64,000 bases of DNA from Flavisphingopyxis soli (GTDB lineage Bacteria; Pseudomonadota; Alphaproteobacteria; Sphingomonadales; Sphingomonadaceae): the NCBI RefSeq assembly GCF_007995095.1, contig NZ_VOPY01000001.1, positions 459,001 through 523,000 on the forward strand. Direction: 5' to 3'. Of this stretch, positions 33,750-42,431 are shown piece by piece; the stretch's first letter is position 1, and each line of letters opens with the position of its first letter. The translations under genes were made by a program, and so were the position numbers. The notes beneath the pieces are model-generated. The model saw nothing but the letters and a program-made list of their open reading frames with translations. It searched no databases and was not told the origin of the DNA.

Positions 33750-33806
33750 CGGTCGGGTCCGCCAGCGATCAAGAGATCGTTTTGACAGCGTAACAAGATC
33801 ACAATA

Positions 33807-33836
33807 GGGTCGCCTTTGGGCGGCCCTTTTTGTTTC
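33807..33836 (+). terminator. Intrinsic terminator after sciP
   Basis: GGGTCGCC and GGCGGCCC form an 8-base stem (one G-T pair) with a 4-base loop, followed by TTTTTGTTT. It lies 57 bases after the sciP stop and isolates that operon from the glsB gene. Confidence 0.85.
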
Positions 33837-33882
33837 GCTGTCCGACTGCGAACGACGCTGTGATGAATGACCTTTCGGTAAC

Positions 33883-33907
33883 GGAACAATCTTTCGCCTC
33901 GGCGGTT
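33883..33907 (+). promoter_or_regulatory. EcfG-type general stress promoter of glsB
   Basis: GGAAC (33883-33887), a 16-base spacer and GGTT (33904-33907) fit the EcfG consensus GGAAC-N16/17-CGTT used by the alphaproteobacterial general stress response; one base of the second element differs. It lies 61 bases upstream of the glsB ATG, and GlsB-type genes are frequent members of this regulon. Confidence 0.6.
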
Positions 33908-33967
33908 TCTCTCTCAACGGCCAATACGGGTTCATTGCCGTAAGTACAGGTTCAACAGGAGGATAAC

Positions 33968-34231
33968 ATGGGTATCATTATCGCAATCATCGTCGGCGGC
34001 ATCATTGGCTGGCTGGCCAGCATTATTATGCGCACCGACGCACAGCAGGGCATCCTGCTCAACGTCATCGTCGGCGTCGTCGGTTCGTTCATCGGCACCT
34101 GGATCGGTGGCATGTTCGGTTCGGGCGCGTCGCTTTCGGTCTTCAGCCCGATTGGCCTGCTGTGGTCGCTGATCGGCGCCGTCGTCCTGCTGGCGATCGT
34201 CAATCTCGTTCGTCGCGGCAGCGTTCGCTAA
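33968..34231 (+). CDS. GlsB/YeaQ/YmgE stress-response membrane protein
   Basis: An 87-residue, very hydrophobic and Gly-rich protein with three transmembrane segments (residues 2-22, 29-52 and 58-80). IIAIIVGGIIGWLASIIM, NVIVGVVGSFIGTWIGGMF and the basic end VRRGSVR are typical of the transglycosylase-associated/YeaQ family, a conserved stress-induced inner-membrane protein of unknown mechanism. AGGAGG lies upstream of ATG 33968. It is a monocistronic gene between two intrinsic terminators, under a likely EcfG promoter. Confidence 0.93.
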   Translation: MGIIIAIIVGGIIGWLASIIMRTDAQQGILLNVIVGVVGSFIGTWIGGMFGSGASLSVFSPIGLLWSLIGAVVLLAIVNLVRRGSVR

Positions 34232-34260
34232 ACCCGCGCGAAACAACTCGACTAAGGATT

Positions 34261-34288
34261 GGCCCGGCTTTTGCCGGGCCTTTTCTTT
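34261..34288 (+). terminator. Intrinsic terminator after glsB
   Basis: GGCCCGGC and GCCGGGCC form a perfect 8-base stem around TTTT, followed by TTTTCTTTG. It lies 30 bases after the glsB stop and upstream of the efflux operon promoter. Confidence 0.9.
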
Positions 34289-34336
34289 GTGCTCATCGGA
34301 AAAATCGCTCTATAAGCTGCCGATCCCGACACATTT

Positions 34337-34401
34337 CCGACAAGTGTCGGTGGCAAGCGACCAAATACAGGCTTGCATCGGGTGACCTATTTAGATAATA
34401 C
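34337..34401 (+). promoter_or_regulatory. Putative promoter and operator of the RND efflux operon
   Basis: TTGCAT (34373-34378) and TAATAC (34396-34401) are separated by 17 bases and lie 43 bases before the adaptor start, a reasonable housekeeping promoter. Just upstream, CCGACA-AG-TGTCGG (34337-34350) is a perfect dyad with a partial CCGACA copy ten bases earlier. It could bind a TetR- or MarR-like regulator, but none is encoded nearby. Confidence 0.45.
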
Positions 34402-34444
34402 ACCGACGGTCTGAACCAGCCTTGGATATGCGGAAGTGAAAGCG

Positions 34445-35668
34445 ATGAACCTCGAAAGCCCGATTGCCGGCGACACCGAATGGCATGATGTCACGTCCGA
34501 GGCGCCCTCGCGGCGGCGGCGCAACATCATCATCGCAGTCGTCATCGCGTTGATCGCGATCGCTGGAATCGCCTTTGCGATGACGCGTGGCGGCGACGAG
34601 TCGGCGCCGGCCGCAACTGCGGCTGCAGCCGACGGCGCCGACGGCAAGGGTGCCGCGGTGGTGTCGATCATCGTGCCCGGCAACCAGATCGTGACGCGGG
34701 AAATTACCGCGACCGGCAGCCTTGCTGCGCGCCGCGAAATGCCCGTCGGCATCCCCGGCGAGGGCGGCCAGGTGTCGCGCGTGCTGGTCGAACCGGGCCA
34801 GTGGGTCGGCGCCGGCCAGACGCTCGCGACGATCGACGCTTCGGTCCAGACGCAGAATGCCAGGGCGCTCGCCGCGCAGGTCCGCGTTGCCCAGGCCGAT
34901 GCCAACCTCGCCCAGGCAGAGCTCGATCGCGCTCGCAAGCTGGTCGAACGCGGTTTCATCTCTCAGGCCGACATCGACAGGAAGACGGCGACGCGCGATG
35001 CCGCCAATGCGCGCGTGTCGGTCGCCCAGGCGCAACTCGGCCAGGCACAGGCGAGCAATCGCCGCCTCGCCATCCGGGCGCCCGCCGCGGGCCTCGTGCT
35101 CACGCGCAATGTCGAACCGGGACAGGTCGTCAGCGCCGGTTCGGGCGCGCTCTTCACCATCGCCAAGGGCGGCGAAATGGAACTTCTCGCACAACTCAGC
35201 GAGGACGATCTGGCGCAGGTTTCGGTCGGCGTTCCGGCAACCGTCGTGCCGGTCGGCTCGAACCGCGAGATTACCGGCAATGTCTGGCAGATTTCGCCCG
35301 TGATCGATGCGCAGAACCGTCAGGGCACCGCGCGGATTTCGGTTCCCTATGATCGTGGCATCCGCCCCGGCGGCTTTGCCAGCGCGACGATTAAGGCGGG
35401 CGCGACCAGCTCCCCGGTGCTGCCGGAATCGGCGGTGATGAACGACACCAAGGGCAATTACGTCTATATCGTCGACAAGGATAACAAGGTCGTCCGCCGC
35501 GCGGTGACGACGGGGACGGTGACCCCGGCCGGCCTGACGATTGCATCCGGATTGAACGGCGATGAACGCGTCGTTGCCTTTGCCGGCGGCTTCCTCAACC
35601 CCGGCGAGATCGTCAAACCCAAGCCGATGGCGCAGTCGGCGGCTACGTCCGCGACTCCGGCCAGATAA
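34445..35668 (+). CDS. RND efflux periplasmic adaptor (membrane fusion protein)
   Basis: 407 residues. After a short cytosolic tail, one membrane anchor (about residues 27-46) leads to the periplasmic part: the lipoyl/hairpin region with GSLAARREMPVGIPGEGGQVSRVLVEPGQWVGAGQTLATID, a coiled coil rich in QARLAQAQ-like repeats, the second lipoyl half IRAPAAGLVLTRNVEPGQVV and beta-barrel domains. It bridges the pump to an outer-membrane channel. ATG 34445 is preferred over GTG 34436 because GGAAG is correctly placed for it. The pump gene follows after 27 bases; no TolC-like gene is present, so a channel from elsewhere must serve. Confidence 0.92.
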   Translation: MNLESPIAGDTEWHDVTSEAPSRRRRNIIIAVVIALIAIAGIAFAMTRGGDESAPAATAAAADGADGKGAAVVSIIVPGNQIVTREITATGSLAARREMPVGIPGEGGQVSRVLVEPGQWVGAGQTLATIDASVQTQNARALAAQVRVAQADANLAQAELDRARKLVERGFISQADIDRKTATRDAANARVSVAQAQLGQAQASNRRLAIRAPAAGLVLTRNVEPGQVVSAGSGALFTIAKGGEMELLAQLSEDDLAQVSVGVPATVVPVGSNREITGNVWQISPVIDAQNRQGTARISVPYDRGIRPGGFASATIKAGATSSPVLPESAVMNDTKGNYVYIVDKDNKVVRRAVTTGTVTPAGLTIASGLNGDERVVAFAGGFLNPGEIVKPKPMAQSAATSATPAR

Positions 35669-35695
35669 CGCAACCATGCCCAGCGGGACCGACAC

Positions 35696-38600
35696 ATGAA
35701 TTTTCGCAATATCTCGGCCTGGTCGATCCGCAATCCGGTGGTGCCTTTGGTGTTGTTCGCCGGGCTATTGCTCGCGGGTCTCGTCAGCTTTGCCCGGCTC
35801 GACGTCAACAACAACCCCGACATCGATTTTCCCGCGGTGCAGGTGACGATCGTCCAGCCGGGCGCCGCCCCGACCGAAATCGAGACGCAGATCACCCAGC
35901 GGGTCGAGGCCGCGATCCGATCGATCAACGGTGTCGATTCGATCAATTCGACCTCGTCCGAGGGCCGCGCGAGTGTCTTCGTCCAGTTCCAGATCGGGAC
36001 CGGCATCGACGTCAACGACGCGGTCAGCGAGGTCAAGAACGCGGTCGACCAGACGCGCAGCGAACTGCCCGACGGCATTCTCGAACCGCAGGTATCGAAG
36101 GTCGATATCGCCGGCCAGCCGATCGGATATTATGCGGTCGAGGCGTCGGACATGACGCTCGAGCAGCTGTCGTGGTTCGTCGACGACACCGTGTCGAAGC
36201 GCTTGCTAGGCGTCGAGGGCATGGCCAATGTGGGCCGCAGCGGCGGCGTCGACCGCGAGATTCGCGTTATCCTGAACCCCGCGCGGATGCAGGCGCTCGG
36301 CGTGACCGCATCGCAGATCAATAACGCGCTGCGATCGGTCAATTTCAACGCCGCCGGCGGCCAGGCCGAAATCGCCGGCTCGCGTCAGTCGGTCCGCGTG
36401 CTCGGCAATGCCGGCACCGCGCTGGCCCTGGCACAGACGCGCATCGGCATTGGTGGCAACCGGACGATCGCGCTGCAGGACGTCGCCGATGTTACCGACA
36501 GCTATGGCGAGCAACGTTCGATCGCCAAGGTCGACGGCAAGCAGGTCGTCATCTTCAGCATGGAGCGCGCCAAGGGATCGTCCGACGTCACGGTTTACGA
36601 CGCCGCGGTCGAAACGCTCAAGAAGATCGAGACGGAGAATCCGGGCGTCACCTTCCGCTCGCTCGGGACCAGCGTCGATTACACGCGCTCGCAATATCAC
36701 AGTTCGATCGAGGCGATGATCGAAGGCGCCGTCCTTGCCGTCATCGTCGTCTTCCTGTTCCTGCGCGACTGGCGTTCGACGATCATTTCGGCGATCGCGA
36801 TTCCGCTGTCGGCCATCCCGACCTTCTGGTTCATGGACCTGATGGGCTTTTCGCTGAACGGGCTCAGCCTGCTCGCGCTCGGCCTCGTTGCGGGCGTGCT
36901 GGTCGATGACGCGATCGTCGAGATCGAGAATATCGTGCGCCACATGCGGATGGGCAAATCCGCCTATCAGGCATCGATCGACGCCGCCGACGAGATCGGC
37001 CTTGCAGTTGTTGCGACGACGATGTCGATCGTCGCGGTGTTCCTGCCGGTCGCGCTGATGCCCGGCATATCGGGCCAGTTCTTCAAGAGCTTCGGCTTTA
37101 CCGTTGTTGCTGCGGTGCTGATGAGTCTCGCCGTCGCGCGGATGATCACGCCGATGATCGCGGCCTATTTCCTTAAAGCCAAGGGCCAGCAGTCGCATGG
37201 CGAAGGCTGGCTGATGGACCGCTATATGGGCATCCTCAAATGGACGCTGAAGCATCGCTGGTCATCGGTGGTCGCGGGAACGACCGCCTTGCTGCTGACG
37301 GTCGCGATGTTCGCGATCATCCCGCAGCAGTTCCAGCCGACGGTCAACAGCAACGACAGCCAGGTCAAGATCGAGATGGTCCCCGGCACGACGATCCAGC
37401 AGACCGAGGCGCTGGCCGACCGCGTCGGCGCGATCCTGTCGGCGCAGCCCGAGGTCGAAATCGCGCTCGAATCGATCCGCGAGGGCAGCGCCAATATCTA
37501 CATCACGCTCAAGAAGGATCGCGCGATGACGAGCGTCGAGTGGGAGCGTTCGCTCGCCCCGCGTCTCGCCCAGATCGCCGATGCACGCGTCAGCTTCGCC
37601 TCGCAGAACAATGGCGGCGGCGGCGGCGGGTCGGGCCGCGACATATCGATCATGCTGACCGGGTCGAACCCGGCGCTGCTCGAAAAGACCTCGGCGACGC
37701 TCGTCGAGCAGATGAAGACACTGAACAACCTCGTCGTTGCGCCGCGCGTCGCGTCGGACATGCGGCGTCCCGAGCTGATCGTGACCCCGCGCCTCGACCT
37801 CGCTGCCTCGCTCGGGGTCACGACCGCCTCGCTCAGCCAGGCGATCCGCATCGCCACCTTGGGCGATATCGACCAGAACAGCGCCAAGTTCTCGCTGTCT
37901 GACCGGCAGATCCCGATCCGCGTGATGCTGCCGCAGGAATCGCGCCGCGATTTCTCGACGATCGAGAACCTGCCCGTGCCGACCGCGAGCGGCGGCACCG
38001 TGCCACTGAGCCGCGTCGCCGAAATCTCGTTCGGTTCGGGGCCGACCTCGATCCAGCGGACCGACCAGCAGCGGCGTATCTTCGTCGGCGCCGACCTTGC
38101 GCCCGACGTGATCAAGAGCACCGCCGATACCGCGATCAAGGACCTGCCGATCATGCAGAACCTGCCGCAGGGAATCAGCAACGAAGCTGCCGGTTCGGAC
38201 AAGTGGCAGCAGGAGCTGATCCTCAACTTCATCATCGCCGTGTTCGCTGCGCTGCTGCTCGTGCTTGCGGTGCTGATCCTGCTCTACAAGCGCGTGATGT
38301 CGCCGCTGGTGAACATGGGTTCGCTGCTGCTCGCCCCGCTCGGCGGCCTCGTTGCCTTGTGGATCGCCGGCCAGCCGATCTCGCTGCCCGTCTATATCGG
38401 CATATTGATGCTGCTCGGCATCGTCGGCAAGAACTCGATCCTGCTGATCGATTTCGCGCTCGAGGAAATGGACAAGGGCGTCGACAAGCTCACCGCGATC
38501 CTCGACGCGGGGCACAAGCGCGCGCAGCCGATCGTCATGACGACCGTCGCGATGGCGTCGGGCATGGTGCCGACCGCGCTGTCGCTGTCGGGCGACGGTT

Positions 38601-38836
38601 CGTGGCGCGCGCCGATGGGTACAGTCGTGATCGGCGGTCTCATCGTCTCGACGGTGCTGACGCTGCTCATCGTCCCCGCCTCGTTCAGCCTCGCCGACGG
38701 GTTCGAGAAATGGCTCGGCCCCAAGTTCGGCAAGCTGCTGACCTTCAAGCCGGGCGATGCCGACGGTGTGCGCTATCCCGACCAGCCGGGCTATCGCGGC
38801 TCGGGTGATCCCGGCGCGGTCCAGCCGGCGGAGTGA
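35696..38836 (+). CDS. RND multidrug efflux permease (HAE-1/AcrB-like)
   Basis: 1046 residues, the size of AcrB-type pumps: TM1, a large porter loop, TM2-7, a second loop and TM8-12. Family motifs are [38 protein letters not shown] in TM4 with the proton-relay Asp pair, [19 protein letters not shown] and the C-terminal [19 protein letters not shown] with the conserved Lys and Asp. It exports drugs or lipophilic compounds using the proton gradient. A Gly-run ([12 protein letters not shown]) occurs in the second periplasmic loop. It forms an operon with the adaptor. Confidence 0.94.
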   Translation: MNFRNISAWSIRNPVVPLVLFAGLLLAGLVSFARLDVNNNPDIDFPAVQVTIVQPGAAPTEIETQITQRVEAAIRSINGVDSINSTSSEGRASVFVQFQIGTGIDVNDAVSEVKNAVDQTRSELPDGILEPQVSKVDIAGQPIGYYAVEASDMTLEQLSWFVDDTVSKRLLGVEGMANVGRSGGVDREIRVILNPARMQALGVTASQINNALRSVNFNAAGGQAEIAGSRQSVRVLGNAGTALALAQTRIGIGGNRTIALQDVADVTDSYGEQRSIAKVDGKQVVIFSMERAKGSSDVTVYDAAVETLKKIETENPGVTFRSLGTSVDYTRSQYHSSIEAMIEGAVLAVIVVFLFLRDWRSTIISAIAIPLSAIPTFWFMDLMGFSLNGLSLLALGLVAGVLVDDAIVEIENIVRHMRMGKSAYQASIDAADEIGLAVVATTMSIVAVFLPVALMPGISGQFFKSFGFTVVAAVLMSLAVARMITPMIAAYFLKAKGQQSHGEGWLMDRYMGILKWTLKHRWSSVVAGTTALLLTVAMFAIIPQQFQPTVNSNDSQVKIEMVPGTTIQQTEALADRVGAILSAQPEVEIALESIREGSANIYITLKKDRAMTSVEWERSLAPRLAQIADARVSFASQNNGGGGGGSGRDISIMLTGSNPALLEKTSATLVEQMKTLNNLVVAPRVASDMRRPELIVTPRLDLAASLGVTTASLSQAIRIATLGDIDQNSAKFSLSDRQIPIRVMLPQESRRDFSTIENLPVPTASGGTVPLSRVAEISFGSGPTSIQRTDQQRRIFVGADLAPDVIKSTADTAIKDLPIMQNLPQGISNEAAGSDKWQQELILNFIIAVFAALLLVLAVLILLYKRVMSPLVNMGSLLLAPLGGLVALWIAGQPISLPVYIGILMLLGIVGKNSILLIDFALEEMDKGVDKLTAILDAGHKRAQPIVMTTVAMASGMVPTALSLSGDGSWRAPMGTVVIGGLIVSTVLTLLIVPASFSLADGFEKWLGPKFGKLLTFKPGDADGVRYPDQPGYRGSGDPGAVQPAE

Positions 38837-38873
38837 CTTGCAACCTCCGCCGACCTCGGACATTCCAATAGGT

Positions 38874-40169
38874 GTGAGCGCAACCGATCCCGCCCTTGGC
38901 CGCAAAGCCGGCCTGACGATCCCCGATCTCGGGGCGCGGATTCCCACCGGCGGGCATGACGTACGGATCGTCGCAACAGGCATGTTGCTCGTCATGGCGG
39001 CGACCTATGCCGCCGCGCGCTGGTTCGCCGACGTCCACCCGGTGGTCGGCTTTGTCGGTGCCTTTGCCGAGGCGGCGATGGTCGGTGGCCTCGCCGACTG
39101 GTTCGCGGTCACCGCATTGTTCCGCCACCCGATGGGCCTGCCGATCCCGCACACCGCGATCATCCCGCGCAACAAGGACCGGATCGGCGACACGCTGGCC
39201 CAGTTCATCCGCGACAATTTCCTCATCCCGCGCGTGATCGCGCACCGCATGCGGCATTTCGACCTTGCCGGGGCGGCCGGCCGCTTCCTTGCCAACCCCT
39301 CGGGCGAGGCGGGGCGGATGCGCGGCGGTGCCTCGCGCCTGATCGCCGACGTCCTCGGCGCGCTCGATCCCGAACGCCTCGGCGGCATGGTCCGCGATGC
39401 GTTCTACGACAGGATGCGCGCGCTGCAGATTTCGCCGCTGCTCGGCCAGGCGCTCGACGCCGCGATGGCCGAAGGGCGGCACAAGCCGGTGATCGACGCC
39501 TTCGTCGCCTGGTCGGCCGAGGCGCTCGACGACAATGCGCACCTGATCCGCGACATGGTCCACGAGCGCGCCAACGCGCTGCTGCGCTTTACCGGGCTCG
39601 ACGAGACGATCGCCAATTCGATCGTCAACGGCCTCAACAAGATGCTCGCCGAAATGTCGACCAATCCCGAGCATCCCATGCGTGTCCGCGCCGAAGAGGC
39701 GCTCGCCAACCTCGCCTGGGACCTGCAATACGACCCCGAGATGCAGGCAAAGGTCGCCGGCGTGCGCGACCAGTTGCTCGACAATCCGGCGATCGTGCGC
39801 TGGCTCGACGGCCTGTGGGAACAGACGCGTGCCGGACTGCTGCGCGCTGCGCGCAATCCCGATACCGCGCTTGCCGGCCGGCTCGGCGAAGCGATGCGTG
39901 CACTCGGCACGACACTCGGCGAGGATGCCGCGCTCAAGCACACCGTCAACCGCTTTGCCCGGCGCGCGGTCGCGGGGGCGGCGGCGAGCTATGGCGACAG
40001 CGCGGTCAAGCTCGTCTCCGAAACGGTCCGCGGCTGGGATGCGCAGACGATTACCGACCGGCTCGAAAGCGCGGTCGGACGCGATCTCCAGTATATCCGC
40101 ATCAACGGCACGCTGGTCGGCGGGCTCGTCGGCGTCGCGCTGCACACGATCGACGTGCTGCTGCTGTGA
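38874..40169 (+). CDS. DUF445 membrane protein
   Basis: 431 residues starting at GTG 38874. Two membrane segments near the N-terminus carry the hallmark FVGAFAEAAMVGGLADWFAVTALFRHPMGLPIPHTAIIPRNKDRIGDTLAQFI; a long, helical soluble region follows, and the protein ends with a further hydrophobic segment (GTLVGGLVGVALHTIDVLLL). DUF445/YheB-like proteins are inner-membrane proteins of unknown role. It follows the RND pump by 37 bases and could share its transcript. Confidence 0.88.
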   Translation: MSATDPALGRKAGLTIPDLGARIPTGGHDVRIVATGMLLVMAATYAAARWFADVHPVVGFVGAFAEAAMVGGLADWFAVTALFRHPMGLPIPHTAIIPRNKDRIGDTLAQFIRDNFLIPRVIAHRMRHFDLAGAAGRFLANPSGEAGRMRGGASRLIADVLGALDPERLGGMVRDAFYDRMRALQISPLLGQALDAAMAEGRHKPVIDAFVAWSAEALDDNAHLIRDMVHERANALLRFTGLDETIANSIVNGLNKMLAEMSTNPEHPMRVRAEEALANLAWDLQYDPEMQAKVAGVRDQLLDNPAIVRWLDGLWEQTRAGLLRAARNPDTALAGRLGEAMRALGTTLGEDAALKHTVNRFARRAVAGAAASYGDSAVKLVSETVRGWDAQTITDRLESAVGRDLQYIRINGTLVGGLVGVALHTIDVLLL

Positions 40170-40188
40170 AACGTGGAAACTCTCTGCC

Positions 40189-40229
40189 CGTTCACCCTGA
40201 ATAGGACTGCAGGTCCGTATCGAAGGGGC
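40189..40229. repeat. Intergenic palindromic repeat (CTTCGATACG type)
   Basis: CGTTCACCCTGA (40189-40200) and CGAAGGGGC (40221-40229) flank a small hairpin, GGAC-TGCAG-GTCC. In reverse orientation the unit reads CCCCTTCGATACGG, hairpin, then TCAGGGTGAACG, a layout I know from sphingomonad and erythrobacterial intergenic repeats. It lies between the convergent DUF445 and epimerase genes and could act as a bidirectional terminator. Confidence 0.6.
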
Positions 40230-41056
40230 TAATCGCGTTCCGTAGCAAGGATCGCCTTCAGTCCGCTGCGATAATCGGGATAGGCCGGCGCCCAGCCCAA
40301 CACGTCCTTCGCGCGCGTATTCGCGACGCGCTTGCTGTCGGCGAGGAACGAACGCGCCATTGCCGACAGCGACGGATCGTCGATCCCGACCAGTGGCGGC
40401 GGCTCGACCCCGATCAGGCGGCAGCCATATTCGACCACCGCACGCTGGCAGGTCGGGTCGTCGTCGGCGAGATTGTAGACGCCCGGCGGAGCGGTGAACG
40501 ACGCGATGATCGCGGAGACGATGTCGTCGACATGGATGCGGTTGGTGATCTGCCCCGGAACCTCGACGCGCGTTGCGGTCCCGGCGCGAATCCGGTCGAA
40601 CACGCTGCGCCCCGGACCATAGATGCCCGCAAGGCGAAAGACACGGACATCGCCGCGCAGTGCCTGCCACGCGAGATCGGCGGTCGCGCGCGAAGCGGCG
40701 CGCGGCGAGGGGGCTAGCTCGCTGTCCTCGTCGACCCAGCGCCCGTCGCGATTGCCGTAAACGCCAGTCGAGGAAAGATAGCCGACCCATTGCGCGCCCG
40801 ACAGCGCGATCGCCTCGCCATAGGCATCGAGCACCGGGTCGCGACCGCCCGCACCGCTCGGCGGGACACTCGATACGATGTGCGTCGCTTCGCGCAGCGC
40901 GCCGAGCACCGCCGGTTTGTCGTCGAACACGATCGTGTCGCCGCGCCCTTCGCGCGTCGTCGCCGTGATATCCCAGCCGCGCGCTTCGAGCCGCGATGCG
41001 AGGCGCGTGGCGGTATAGCCAAGGCCGAAGACCAGCAGGCGCGGCTGCGCGGTCAT
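40229..41056 (-). CDS. NAD(P)-dependent epimerase/dehydratase (SDR, YeeZ-like)
   Basis: 275 residues with a Rossmann start RLLVFGLGYTATRLASRL (GxGxxA), VSSVPPSGAGGRDP, the catalytic region SSTGVYGNRDGRWVDED (YG-type, Ser/Thr before Tyr), and VFRLAGIYGPGRSVFDRI. This is the compact extended-SDR type typified by E. coli YeeZ. Substrate is unknown, probably a nucleotide sugar or a related compound. ATG 41056 overlaps the stop of the M48 protease gene, so the two are coupled. Confidence 0.87.
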   Translation of the reverse strand: MTAQPRLLVFGLGYTATRLASRLEARGWDITATTREGRGDTIVFDDKPAVLGALREATHIVSSVPPSGAGGRDPVLDAYGEAIALSGAQWVGYLSSTGVYGNRDGRWVDEDSELAPSPRAASRATADLAWQALRGDVRVFRLAGIYGPGRSVFDRIRAGTATRVEVPGQITNRIHVDDIVSAIIASFTAPPGVYNLADDDPTCQRAVVEYGCRLIGVEPPPLVGIDDPSLSAMARSFLADSKRVANTRAKDVLGWAPAYPDYRSGLKAILATERD

Positions 41057-42354
41057 TCGGTGAGCGGCGGCGGGATGACGATCTGCGGGTTGGGTACGTT
41101 TTTCGCCTTCCACTCCATCGCGCCGCGAACGCGTGTCGCGCCCGAGGGGTGATCGAAGAACAGGAACTCCTCGAGCCTGCCGGGTTCGATCTTGCGATAT
41201 TCGCTCAATCGCATCGCCACGCGCGCAAACGCGTCGGGTTCACGCGCCGCGTTCAGGCCGAAGACGTCGGCCTGTTCCTCGTCGACGCGTATGAGCGTGT
41301 TGAGCGCCGGGGTGGCGAGGAAGAAATAGACGCCGAGCATCAGGCTGAGCAGCGGCAGCGAGGCGGGATCGCCGATCGACGATATCCCCCAGCGATCGCC
41401 ATGGCGCGCAATCACCCGCGGTGCGATGCGGGCGATCAGGAACAGGCCGAGCCCGAAGATCAGCGAGATGAAGAACACCGAAATCCACACATGGTTGAGG
41501 ACGTAATGGCCCATTTCGTGGCCCATCACCGCGGCAACCTCGGCCGGAGTCGTGCGATTCAACAGGTTGTCGTTGAGACTGATCCGGATCGTCGGCCCGA
41601 GGCCCGAGACGTTGGCCGAGATGCGCTTGGTCTGCTTCGACGCGTCGAACACGTAGATATGCTCGCTCGGGATATCGTTGGCTGCGGCCATCGCAACGAT
41701 CCGGTCGCGCAGCGGTCCGGCCTGCATCTCGCTATAGGTGTTGAACAGCGGCGAGACATAGACCGGCGCGACGACTGCCCCGAAAATCGCGAACAGCGCG
41801 ACGAGCCCCGTGCCCCACAGCCACCAGCTGCGCGGCGCGCGGCGGATCACCGCATAGATCGCGACGATAATCAGCGGCACGACGACGAGCGAGATGGCGA
41901 GGCTGGTCAGCTGTTCGCCGAACCACGCGACGAACCCCTGGTTGAGCAGATCATATTGCCGCTCGCGGAAAAAGCCGGTGTAGATGCTCCACGGCAAGGT
42001 CAGGACGAAGCTCGCGATCGTATAGGCGAGCGCGACCGCCCAGGTGACGATCCATAATCGCTGTGTCTTGGCCATGACGACGTCGCGGATCTTCGCGGCG
42101 AAGCGGAACCTGAGCAACAGCCCGTCGACGATGACGGCGACCAGCGCGCCCCACAGGATCAACCAGTAGCCGCCCTCGAAATAGGCGTCGGACTGCGCGC
42201 GCGCGGGTCCTTGCAGCGTATCGAGATAGGCGCGCGTCGCGGCCTCCACGTCGAACCCGTGCGCGGGTGCGGCGGCGTGCGCGATGGCGGGCAGCAGGGC
42301 GAACAGTGCCGCCGCTCCCCCGATCGCCGCCAGTTTCGTCGTTTTGCGTATCAT
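41053..42354 (-). CDS. M48-family metallopeptidase (Ste24/CAAX-protease like)
   Basis: 433 residues with a signal-like N-terminus, several membrane helices and the zinc motif VMGHEMGHYVLN (HExxH), then the third ligand Glu in RVDEEQADVFGLN. The spacing and multi-helix layout match Ste24-type M48A proteases. In bacteria such enzymes act in inner-membrane or lipoprotein quality control; no prenylated CAAX substrates are expected. ATG 42354 begins the hydrophobic leader; upstream in-frame sequence is not conserved. It is divergent from pepN. Confidence 0.9.
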   Translation of the reverse strand: MIRKTTKLAAIGGAAALFALLPAIAHAAAPAHGFDVEAATRAYLDTLQGPARAQSDAYFEGGYWLILWGALVAVIVDGLLLRFRFAAKIRDVVMAKTQRLWIVTWAVALAYTIASFVLTLPWSIYTGFFRERQYDLLNQGFVAWFGEQLTSLAISLVVVPLIIVAIYAVIRRAPRSWWLWGTGLVALFAIFGAVVAPVYVSPLFNTYSEMQAGPLRDRIVAMAAANDIPSEHIYVFDASKQTKRISANVSGLGPTIRISLNDNLLNRTTPAEVAAVMGHEMGHYVLNHVWISVFFISLIFGLGLFLIARIAPRVIARHGDRWGISSIGDPASLPLLSLMLGVYFFLATPALNTLIRVDEEQADVFGLNAAREPDAFARVAMRLSEYRKIEPGRLEEFLFFDHPSGATRVRGAMEWKAKNVPNPQIVIPPPLTE

Positions 42355-42431
42355 GACATGCTCCCCCCTCGTCGCCTGTGCGCTTAGGAATGCCGATTGC
42401 GCGGGGCGAGCACAAGATTTATCGCCTCGGC

